This document shows positions 55,420-64,000 of a stretch of DNA of 64,000 nt, one piece after another. Source of the stretch: Cryptomeria japonica (lineage: Eukaryota; Streptophyta; Pinopsida; Cupressales; Cupressaceae); NCBI RefSeq assembly GCF_030272615.1, contig NC_081407.1, positions 264,354,574 to 264,418,573 of the forward strand, in the 5' to 3' direction. The position numbers were made by a program, and so were the translations under genes. Position 1 is the stretch's first letter. Every line of letters starts with the position of its first letter. Under the pieces are notes generated by a model that had not been told where the DNA came from, did not search any database, and saw only the letters and a program-made list of their open reading frames with translations.

Positions 55420-57371
55420 GTCACTATGCAAATGCAATATCTTTGGGATTTTTGATTTTAAAAGGATGATGTATGATATGCAACTAAATGCAACCTAAAT
55501 AGATGAAAATGCAATCTATGGCAAGAATGCACCCTATGTTTTTGTTGTTTTTCAAGATTTGGACAAACTTTTTGGAATGCAAACCTAAAGACTCAACCTT
55601 GGGAAGTTGAAATGAAGCCAAGACCTTAAAGGACAAAGGACCAAATGACAATAGGACAAATTGACAATGTCTCACCTATATGATTGGATACTAAGCTAGG
55701 TTTGACAAAAATGATATTAATGAAAGGACAAATTTTAGACAAGGTCAAGACTCCCTAACAACAACTTAGGGTATCATCCAAAGTTTTGATTTTTCAAGTT
55801 TCACAAACCAAATTTTTGAGACTAAATGCAAGAAGGCAATGATTATGACAATGACTTAGGATATGACATGAAAATGATCTAAGGATATGATATGACAAGA
55901 TGAAGCCAAGACAAGATGACAATACAATGATAAGGATATGTGAAGACCAATGACCTGGAATATGCAAAATGCAACCTAGGCAAGACCTAATTTTAGCATG
56001 ACAAGGATAATGCACAAATGTCACCTAAATGGAAATCTAGCTTAGATATGACAATGAAAAGCAAACTTAGGGAAATGATTTTGAACCTAAGTGCAAAATG
56101 AGGACGCTTGCAATGAAAAGGACTAAAATGAAGGGAGATGACAATATGTCCTAGAACCTAAGTTGGACTATGCAAAACCTAGCCTAAAGTGACATGAATT
56201 TTGAAAGAAAGATATTCAATGTTTTGACAAGCCATGTTCAAATGTTGGATGAATACTTGGACAAATTTGGACTTTTGTGTGGATTTTGCTTTGAATTGAA
56301 GGTTGTTGATTTTGAAAACCCAAGTTGATTATGAGCACTTTTGAAAGTTTGTTTTTAATATAACTTTTGACAATCATGGAAGACAAAATGTTTGTTTGAC
56401 TCAAGACAATCAAGCACATTCACAACAAATCCTATGGCTGACAAGGGCAATATCTATTGAATCCTCTAACCATAAAATACAACACTCAGCCAGATAGCTA
56501 GATGCTTGGTAGCACTGGCTCCCCCTTACAGTGCACTCACTTCTCGGGCATACCAAGCTTCAAGTTCAAGGGGCATCACTTCCCAAGAACTTGCTATCTC
56601 TAACTGAGGAAGACATGAGAGGTGTCTTTGAAATGCACGTATCACAATGCCTGAGCCAATAGATAGAAGGATTTTGGCATCTAAAAACAAGATATTCTAG
56701 TAAGGGCATCCATTCGGGTGGGTATTGATCCGGCAAATAAATCGTCGCAATACCATTCCAGCACCCGTTGTCTACAACTTTCATGGCATCCACAATTATT
56801 TAGAGTGGTTTGGAAGAGCTTGGCTTTAGCCCGTCACCACTTTGGGTTGTTCCCTCTCACCAATGCCTGTGCGAAGTGCCAGGCAAATCGGGAGGTAGGC
56901 CCAATTCTAAGGGTTAAAACATGCAATCAAATTAAAAATAGACAAAGCATGCATGGTGTTTCATTAACCTTTAAGAAATGAAATGTGCAACTACTTTAAA
57001 AATTGCAAGCAAGATGTTTTAATGAGAGTCTTTGACCGCGTCTTGCATAAGATTCATTAGTAGTTGCATTTTTAGTCTTCATCACACGTAACACCAAGAT
57101 GCTGCATAGAGAATTAGCACCAAAGAAAAATCAGAATGCAAGAAATAGAATGAAAACAAACAAATTTGCAAGTAAAAACAAAAGACTTCACATTTGTTTC
57201 TGGCCTTACACAGGCACAAAATTCCTCAACACAGGTGCAGAATGCCTCAACACAAGCACAAAGCCCATCAACACAGGCGTAGAAGTGCCTAGAGAGCTCC
57301 GAGTCGCCCTGTTTCTTGAGTTTTTCACTTGCAAACAACTCAAAAGCACTCAAAACATGGTTAAGGGGTTA
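55420..57371 (-). other. gypsy-2 leader
   Basis: Untranslated leader of about 1.95 kb. 55440-56400 is AT- and GA-rich with repeated GATATGACAAGATGA-like words. 56829-56915 is similar to 15871-15960 of gypsy-1. The 21-nt array follows at 57208-57291. No gene is supported. Confidence 0.6.
57208..57291 (-). repeat. gypsy-2 gag leader array: 21-nt units
   Basis: Plus-strand unit starts 57208, 57229, 57250, 57271, exactly 21 nt apart: ACACAGGCACAAAATTCCTC, ACACAGGTGCAGAATGCCTC, ACACAAGCACAAAGCCCATC, ACACAGGCGTAGAAGTGCCT. In the gag sense this is TTCTGCRCCTGTGTTGAGG. It also reads as heptapeptides of type FCACVEx in a minus-strand frame (57114-57353, MSAFELFASEKLK at its start). It lies about 80 nt past the primer site. 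Confidence 0.9.
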
Positions 57372-57394
57372 GTTCACATCGGGTTCACCAAAAA
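57372..57394 (-). other. gypsy-2 primer-binding site
   Basis: Minus strand TTTTTGGTGAACCCGATGTGA next to the 5' LTR end. One base different from TR-GAG over 19 nt and unlike the site of gypsy-1. Confidence 0.8.
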
Positions 57395-58752
57395 TGTAGA
57401 TCAGGAAATTGAAAATCATCAAAATAATAGCAATTACGACAACCACAAAACCTAAAGCTGCTATGAAAGTAATCCCAATCCAATCAATGAAGACATAAAG
57501 ACAAGATATTCAAATCCAATGAAATTGAAGCAAACCAATGCAGATATCTCCTTCATGTGGCTCCATTGTTCTTCTTTCACCTTCAAATTTGATGTGGATC
57601 TCACCTACAAGTACAAAATGCAAGTGGAAAGCAAGTTGTTGATGAAATTTGCAGTATAAGGTTACTCAAAAATGTGATTGATTGATTGATCTCTTCATTG
57701 AAGAAAATCATCCAATTTATAGACAAATTGGAGAGAGGACAAGATTAGCATGAAGAGATTTGAAAGGAAATTCAAATCAAGAATGGAAAAATTATGACAA
57801 ATGTATGACAATTTCTATGCAAGGCGTATGACAAATCATCACAAGATTGAAATGCCATTCCCAAGAAAATAGGGGAAATATTAGAAAAATTAAAGAAAAT
57901 AGGAGAAATAGAAATTAGGTGAATTAATTAATAGGTTTTCATCCATTAATTAATTCATGGCAGAGACCTAGGACTAAATAAATAGATTTATTTAACCCAT
58001 AAAGAAGAAGAAAAGGATTAAATGAACAAATCATAAAACCCTAGAAATAAGAGGACAAGGAATTAGGTCAAGACAATAAGAAATTAATGTAGGTTAGATC
58101 ATGATTCTGATTGACAAAGGACCAATGTTGATAAATGATTGAGATTGGTTGACAAAAATCAATGACAAATTGACCAAGATTGACAAGGAGATCAAATTGA
58201 TAGGCGCCAATTGACATGATTGAAAAGGACAAGGATCGATGATGAATCGATTGCAAAATGACAAGATTGACGAGGACAAAGATCGATGACGAATCAATTG
58301 CAAAATGATGAGATTGACAAGGACAAGGATTGATGATGAATCGATCACAAAATGACAAGGCTGACAAGGACAAGGATCGATGACGAATTGTTCACAAAAT
58401 GACAAGGCTGACAAGTTGATAATCGCAAATGATTACTAATAAGCTAAAGATGATTGAAAGATTGACAAGAGGATAAAACCCTAATTCCATCATCGATTAG
58501 GATTGACGATGTCCAAAATGATGATAAATGAGCACGCACCATGATGTGATAGGAAAATTGCTATCGACAAGACCTAATTCGAAAGTGAGAAAAATGAGGA
58601 ATGCAGAAGAAGGACTCGATGCTCGCAAATGATAAAGACCAAGTGCGCAACATAGAAGAAATGTTAATGCAATGCAAGAACCCTAAAATAAGGCAATGTG
58701 CAAATGTTAAAGTATGACTCCACAAGCGTTGACCTTTTTTTAGACATCTATA
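57395..58752 (-). repeat. gypsy-2 5' LTR
   Basis: 1358 bp. TATA box (minus strand) at about 57715-57721; about four copies of the 47-bp unit at 58218-58411. The outer end reads GACATCTATA where the other LTR has GACATCTACA, a C-to-T change of the terminal CA. Confidence 0.92.
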
Positions 58753-58988
58753 GTGATAATATGACAGCAATTGATATATCCAAGAATCTGGTATTTCACT
58801 CTAAAACTAAACATGTTTCTATCAAATTCAATTTTTTGAAAGAGAATGTTGAAGCAAAAGAAGTGAAATTGGTTTATGTGAATACTAAAGAGCAGATTGT
58901 AGATATCTTTACCAAGCCTTTGCCTAAGGAAACTTTTGAATATCTCAGAGAGCAGCCTGGGGTAATACCCTCACTGGTAGAGACTTAG
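58753..58988 (+). pseudogene. copia-B RNase H, C-terminal part
   Basis: Resumes copia-B after gypsy-2 (TSD GTGAT 58753-58757). MTAIDISKNLVFHSKTKHVS, KLVYVNTKEQIVDIFTKPLP and a stop after SLVET. It corresponds to 61455-61739 in copia-A. Together with 33000-33300 it completes the RNase H of copia-B. Confidence 0.9.
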
Positions 58989-59354
58989 ACAGTTGGAGAA
59001 TGGCATCAAACGGATAGGAATTAACAAAGAAACATTTTTCTTGCTTTGATGAAGGAGAGCTACTTCTCAGGGGGAGTAGTTGGATAAGTTGGTATTTCTA
59101 ATTAGTTCTATGAACTGGCTATATCTGGTGTTTGTATTTATTTGGCATTTGATGTCAAAGGGGGAGAGATATCTATGGAAAAACAACATTATCTTTTGGG
59201 GAGAGATTACTCATTGGGGGAGAGATATTATGTATTTTGATTTCTAGTAATTAATCTCTTCGGGAGATTGTTGGTTCTTGGTTTTTGGTATTTCTGCTTT
59301 GGCACTTAGATGGTTTTTCCATCTTGTGTTGCCATCAATGCCAAAGGGAGAGAT
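58989..59354 (+). other. copia-B 3' untranslated region and purine tract
   Basis: No ORF. Repeated GGGGGAGAGATAT phrases (59160-59230) and a final GCCAAAGGGAGAGAT (59339-59354) before the LTR; the latter is the polypurine tract. Confidence 0.75.
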
Positions 59355-60417
59355 TGCTGGTATTATGGATGTGTTGCATTAGTTTTGTCATTGATGTCAA
59401 CACTTGTTAATACCTATCCTTCTGGAGATCTTTGGTTATGTTCACTGGCATGTTCAGTGAATTATGCACAGTCACCGATATCTGGTTCATCGACAGGTTA
59501 TATTGGTCACCTACACAGAGGATGACTTGTTATCATCTGGAGATCACTTAGTTATTTCGAAGACATGGTTTGGACACTTGGTTTTTATGATTTGGTTATT
59601 GGTCTAATCGATTTTGCATATTTGTCGTTCCCAGCAAATTGGTCTAGGTTATGGAATGGCATACGTTATCTATTCCAGATCAGCACGACATGTTATGGAG
59701 ATTATTTATTGATTGGTTATTATTGTAAATGCATTAAGACGACATGATGCATCGCTTATTGATTCATTTGCAATTGATTTAATTGTAATATTCTTAGTGA
59801 GCCGACCTAACATTTGATCTTAGGTTTTGGTATATATGTAAGATCTCATTTGTGAGATTAATAGAGGTGTGTAAGAGGAATATAATAAGGTATATGCGAA
59901 TATAAGAAAAGCTACTCATGCAGGCATTATTTGAAGATTCAAGGAAGGTATGAAGAAGACAATTAGAGCTTAACCGTTACTAAATCCAGCATATGAAGAT
60001 GCTACTTTGAGCAGTACATTGTCATTGGATTTAACCATCCAATTGTAGTCAGTGTGACTCTCATTTTGTGATTGAGCAGTGAGCTCTAGGCAGTTGGCCT
60101 TTCTGCATGTGCAGGCCCCATTTGTACACACATACTATCTACAGTAGTATCATCTGATTGTGGGTAAGGTTTCCCACCGTGGTTTTTCCCCTTACAGGGT
60201 TTCCACATACAAATATCTATGTTATGTGTTGTGGATGTTATTTGCCTTTCTATTTCATGCATTAACCTTCACCAGTATTGTCATTAACTATTAAAATGTC
60301 ATCTGGCATTAAGTTTGGTTTACTGGTATTATGCATCAAGTTTGATTAAGTTATATTTGGTTGAAATTAATAGACAACTGATTCACCCCCCCTCTTTGTT
60401 TCTTCTGGGTCCTAACA
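59355..60417 (+). repeat. copia-B 3' LTR
   Basis: 1063 bp, TGCTGGTATTATGG..CCTAACA; the start TGTT has become TGCT. TATA box TATATATG at 59831-59838, U5 motif at 60162-60210. Followed by the TSD CTTAG (60418-60422). Confidence 0.92.
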
Positions 60418-61739
60418 CTTAGAAGGAAGGAATTGATTATGATGAAAATTTTGCTCTAGTAGCTAGGATTGAAGCTATGAGATTATTTCTTGCTTATGCT
60501 GCCCATAAGAACTCCAAGGTTTATCAGATGGATGTTAAGTGTGCATTTCTGAATGGAGATCTTGAAGAGGAAGTTTACATTGAGCAACCTGATGGATTTT
60601 CACTTTCAGATGACAAAAGCATGGTTTGCAGGTTAAGGAAAGCTTTATATGGATTAAAACAAGCCCCTAGAGATTGGTATGCAAGATTGGATTAATATAT
60701 TTTGAAGCTTGGTTTCACTAAAGGTAATGTTGACAGTAATTTATACTATAAGATCACTGATGATGGCATATTGATTGTTGAAGTATTTATTGATGATAGC
60801 AATTTTGGAGGTGAGGATAAGTTATGTATGGAACTCTCTGAAAATATGAAGAATGAATTTGAGATGTCTATGATTGGGGAAATGAATTTTTTCATAGGTT
60901 TGCATATTACTCGGACTAATAAAGGTATTTTCATCTTTCAAACTAAGTATTCTAGAGAGTTGTTGAAGAAATTTGGTATGGAAGATTCTAAACCGATTGG
61001 TACACCTATGGTTACAAGTGAGAAGTTGACTAAGAAAGATACATCAGCACTGGTAAATCATACAAGGTACAAGTCTATGATTGGAGGTTTATTATATCTG
61101 ACTCAGGCTAGACTTGATATAATGAATGCAGTTTGTATTGTATCAAGATATGAGAGTGATCCTACAGAGAATCATGAGAGTGTGGTGAAAAGGATTTTTA
61201 GGTATTTGCAGGGAACAACTAAATTTGGTTTGTGGTATCCTAAAAATGATGACATCACACTATGTGCATATACAAATGTTGATTGGGCTAGAGATGTTGA
61301 TGACTAGAAGAGAACATCCAGTGGAGATTTCTTTCTGTGAAAGAAACTTGTTTCTTGGATCAACAAGAAGCAGTCATGTACATCTTTATCTACCATTCAA
61401 GTTGAGTATGTTACTGCTGCTACTAACTGTACACGAGTTCTATGGATAAAGAAAATGTTGAAGGATATAAGGGTGGATTTTAATGAACCAGTAGTTATTC
61501 ACTATGATAACTTTGTTGCTATTGATATATCAAAAAATCTGGTATTTCATTCTAAGACAAAGCACATATCTATCAAGTATAACTTTTTGAAGGAGAAGGT
61601 GGAAGAAAATGAAGTCAGACTGATTTATGTGAACACTAAAGAGAAGATTGCAGATATCTTCACTAAACCTTTTCCTAAGGTATCATTTGAGTACTTCAGA
61701 GACAGATTGGGAGTTTCTGCCCCTCCGGTAGAGACCTAA
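60418..61739 (+). pseudogene. copia-A reverse transcriptase and RNase H, remainder
   Basis: RT after the copia-B insertion: [40 protein letters not shown] and [20 protein letters not shown], then a stop and the catalytic VEVFIDDSNFGGEDKL (about 60777-60825). GLLYLTQARLDIMNAVCIVS and CAYTNVDWARDVDD (61265-61307) follow. RNase H continues out of frame, then in 61455-61739 with HYDNFVAIDISKNLVFHSKT and ends ...APPVET. Stops and one frameshift near 61310-61450. Confidence 0.9.
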
Positions 61740-62132
61740 AATGATGTTGATTGGCATCAGTCCAACATGCACTTACAAAGGTACTATTTATTCTGGATTG
61801 ATGTGTTGGTGCTACTACTCAGGGGACTGAGTAGTCAACTATGTGGTTTAGTGGGTTTATGATTTTTCTTTGATGTTCATGTTAGATTTCTAGCATTGAT
61901 GTCAAAGGGGGAGAGATATATGTGAAAAACAAAGCTTAACAGAATATCACTCAAGAGGAGGTATTAGAGCTTAACAGAGATATCATTCATAGGGGGAGTT
62001 TGTTAACTTTATTGTTATATCATCTTTTGGGAGTTTGTTGGTTGTCTTCCTTTGGGGGAGACTTGTTTGGTATTTCTTGGCACTTGGATGTTTTTCACAT
62101 CTAGTGTTGGCATCAATGCCAAAGGGGGAGAT
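61740..62132 (+). other. copia-A 3' untranslated region and purine tract
   Basis: No ORF. It contains several GGGGGAGA phrases (61905, 61990, 62050) and ends with GCCAAAGGGGGAGAT (62118-62132), the polypurine tract. Confidence 0.75.
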
Positions 62133-62230
62133 TGTTGGAAATTGGAGAAATTGATTATGTGTTGCATTGATGTTTTGTCATTGATGGCAACACTGGCCCT
62201 TTTGGTTGTTTACTAGCTTCTGGTAGGTTC
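62133..62230 (+). repeat. copia-A 3' LTR, truncated
   Basis: TGTTGGAAATTGGAGAAATTG and the next about 75 bases match 24081-24178. Similarity stops at about 62230, where copia-D begins. GGTTC (62226-62230) may be one copy of its target-site duplication. Confidence 0.8.
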
Positions 62231-63651
62231 TGCTTGATGAATAATGATGAACACTAAATACCCAACAGATACTAAGAGGGGGGGTGAATCAGTATAGACA
62301 AAAACTTCTTAAACTGCAAAGACTGCACTAACTAGTAAACAATATCACCAATCTAAATCAAGGCACTACCGGTAAAACACAGTATGACTATAAAAGACAT
62401 AAACCGATAACATCTAGATCTTCTCAAAACCTAATATCTCATCTCAACTTCACCCATATGCTTAAGAAAGTAATACATCAGAAATACAATGACCATTGGA
62501 TCAACTTGCATTACCGCTTAACAGAAAACACTAAAACATCACATGAAAAAGCATGACACATAACACATTGATTTTTCATGTGGAAACCTAACTGGGAAAA
62601 ACCATGGTGGGGATGAATACCGACAAGTTGTTCTTGAACTCTTTTGAAGTTCGCTTTGTTAGGAGCCTAGTCTGGTTAAAGACTTTACAACTGGTTCTGG
62701 TAGGAACTGATCCTGCTAGGGATCACCCGATTAAGGGATGGCTAAATACCTGGTTAGAGGTTAAAACCCTGTTAAAGGTTACCTTGTAAGAGGATTTGAA
62801 GAACTTAATGATTTTGAGTCACCCTATTAAAGGATTTACAAAAAGTCTGTTAAAGCTACCTGATAAAGGGATTTTCCATCTGCTGAAATGGTTAGAAGTC
62901 AACAGGTAATACACTGATCTGATAATATCACTTAATGCCAAGGTAGATCCACTTCAGTTTCTTTACATCTGCAATCAAACTCTACAGATCTCTGCTTACT
63001 CCTTAGGTCTGGCAAGAATCACCTCACATACATTCATTTGCCAACAACTTCAAATAAAAATCATCATCGACCTTATAGACAACAATTAGGTTGGTGGCCA
63101 AAACCTAAAACCCTAAGCATCTAGGTTAACAATACAGTTAGTCCATTCTTGGCCATTTAAACACATTACATAAGGTAAAACAATCTTGAACAAATCTCAA
63201 GACATTCTCCATCGCCCGTTCTTCACCGCTTCTGGAAGCTGATAACCCATCACGTGCTCTCCACCGTTTACTAAGATTTTGCATATTCCCAAGGTAGATA
63301 GAATCAATCTTCTTCATGCAATATCCTCAAGGAGATCCTTCATGCACACAAGGTTGACGTGGCAATGCGATCTAATCTTCATTTCAATGCTAACTCATCA
63401 CAGGATGTCGTTGGTCGAATCACACAGACTTGGAATGCATCAACTGGAAACCCTGAAGTCGAGACTACCAACTAGTAGTCATATCAAATGAAACCCTGAT
63501 ACAAACTTTGCATATACCGGTTCACATTCCAACATATCAGTTCACTTTTTGCATATACCGGTTCATATCATCATACCAATTCACTTGCCAGTTTTCGTAC
63601 TTCAATATACCGGTTCATACTTTAGTATATTGACATCAATGACAACATACA
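62231..63651 (-). repeat. copia-D probable 3' LTR
   Basis: TGCTTGATG..AACATACA on the plus strand, about 1421 bp. On the minus strand the start TGTATGTTGTCATTGATGTC resembles the first bases of the copia-B LTR. CCCCCCTCTTAGTATCTGTTGG-like text at the inner end recalls the other copia LTRs. ATATACCGGTTCA is repeated three times near 63515-63620. With no partner LTR, the ends are estimates. Confidence 0.5.
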
Positions 63652-63786
63652 ATCCCATCATGTCATCAACATACAATCCCATCATGTTCATACTATGCTG
63701 CTCCCCATGAGGAGTAGCATCCTTCAACACATCAATCCTGAAAAGATTTGACAATGCAATACCTGACTGATGTGGAGCACATACCT

Positions 63787-63981
63787 TTAGTTCACCTCTT
63801 GAAGGGGAAGCACCCCTAATTCACCTCTTAAATAGGTAAATGTATCCTTTGGTAGAGGTTTGGTGAATATATCTGATAACTGCTCTTTACTAGAAACATG
63901 TTCCAATACAACCTCTTTGTTTCGAACTTTCTCCCTCAAGAAATGATACTTGATCTCGAAGTGCTTGGTTCTAGCATGCAA
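63787..63981 (-). pseudogene. copia-D RNase H C-terminus
   Basis: MHARTKHFEIKYHFLREKVR, VVLEHVSSKEQLSDIFTKPL and LRGELGVLPLQEVN are the standard end of copia Pol (compare SISIKYNFL and VNTKEKIADIFTKPF in copia-A). The open frame starts at an internal Met near the window edge; the rest is outside. Confidence 0.88.
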
Positions 63982-64000
63982 TATTGGATTCTTGGAAATA

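Larger units (their letters stand above)
33301..58752 (-). mobile_element. gypsy-2: complete Tat-type gypsy retrotransposon with antisense PMD gene
   Basis: LTRs 33301-34742 and 57395-58752, TSD GTGAT (33296-33300 and 58753-58757). Read on the minus strand: 5' LTR, primer site, leader with a 21-nt array, Gln-rich extension and gag, protease and G-patch, RT, RNase H, second RNase H, integrase, a 2-kb spacer, an antisense gene with a plant mobile domain, purine tract, 3' LTR. Without the nested TR-GAG element (47317-55135 plus one TSD) it is about 17.6 kb, very large even for Tat elements. Pol has rather few stops (one in the G-patch, a few in RNase H and integrase). Confidence 0.94.
28250..60417 (+). 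mobile_element. copia-B: Ty1/copia retrotransposon nested in copia-A
   Basis: LTRs 28250-29318 and 59355-60417, TSD CTTAG on both sides (28245-28249 and 60418-60422), primer site after the 5' LTR and purine tract before the 3' LTR. Gag, protease, integrase, RT and RNase H are present in copia order. It is interrupted in RNase H by gypsy-2 (33301-58752). The gene set is related to copia-A (very similar Gag, integrase and RT phrases) but the LTRs differ. Pol is broken by stops, frameshifts and an 83-bp duplication. Confidence 0.93.
24081..62230 (+). mobile_element. copia-A: Ty1/copia retrotransposon, outermost of the right nest
   Basis: 5' LTR 24081-25309, primer site, gag, protease, integrase and the first part of RT up to 28244. 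The element is then split by copia-B (28250-60417, TSD CTTAG) and resumes at 60418 with RT and RNase H, a 3' untranslated stretch, a purine tract (62118-62132) and about 98 bp of 3' LTR (62133-62230). The 3' LTR is cut by copia-D. Domain order (protease, integrase, RT, RNase H) is that of copia elements. Pol has many stops, mostly TAG, and at least one frameshift. Confidence 0.9.
62231..64000 (-). mobile_element. copia-D: copia element entering from the right edge
   Basis: Minus-strand copia element: probable 3' LTR (62231-63651) and the last part of pol (63787-63981). The U5 block GGGAAAAACCATGGTGGGG at 62593-62611 is the reverse of the copia-type motif. Everything upstream lies outside the window. 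Confidence 0.75.

Noticed and set aside
56460-56920. Possible tRNA-like or structured RNA gene in the gypsy-2 leader
   Set aside because: No cloverleaf, anticodon arm or T-loop consensus could be drawn; only a short block is shared with gypsy-1.

Overview
The window is a dense, multiply nested cluster of plant LTR retrotransposons. I see no host gene, rRNA, tRNA or CRISPR array. The host is a seed plant with a large, repeat-rich genome. Very long Tat-type Ty3/gypsy elements, deep nesting and AT-rich decayed pol genes fit a gymnosperm such as a conifer, but no host gene is present to prove it. Almost every base from 1 to 64000 can be placed in one of eight elements; only about 23554-24080 is left unassigned.

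Left block (1-23553, all elements reading on the minus strand). An old gypsy element (gypsy-3; gag, leader and a probable 5' LTR at 18530-23553) was hit by a second gypsy element (gypsy-1). Gypsy-1 has its 5' LTR at 17062-18529, its gag at 11867-13488, and protease, RT, two RNases H and integrase from 5148 down to 1; it runs off the left edge. Gypsy-1 was in turn split between gag and protease by a complete 6713-bp element (5149-11861, 901-bp LTRs, TSD TCATG). That element has an initiator-Met-type primer site but no polymerase. It carries a Gag-like ORF with four zinc knuckles and a 1013-codon ORF of unknown function.

Right block (24081-64000). Four elements sit inside one another with target-site duplications readable at three junctions: copia-A (plus; 24081 to about 62230) contains copia-B (plus; 28250-60417, TSD CTTAG). 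Copia-B contains gypsy-2 (minus; 33301-58752, TSD GTGAT). Gypsy-2 contains a pol-less Gag element, TR-GAG (plus; 47317-55135, TSD GTTTG), with an open 1088-aa ORF. A fifth element, copia-D (minus), cuts the 3' LTR of copia-A at about 62231 and runs off the right edge. Gypsy-2 also carries an antisense plant-mobile-domain gene with its own TATA box.

The most unusual signals are these: (1) the pol-less copia-type element with a large unknown ORF; (2) arrays of a short core repeated at exactly 21-nt steps in the leaders of all three gypsy elements, with a different core in each, and again in the leader of the antisense gene of gypsy-2 in the same sense as that element's gag leader; (3) the TR-GAG element, which shares the primer-binding site of gypsy-2 and carries a repeated GC-rich palindrome. 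Most genes are broken by stops or frameshifts. The innermost elements (TR-GAG, and the 1013-codon ORF with only three stops) are the best preserved.
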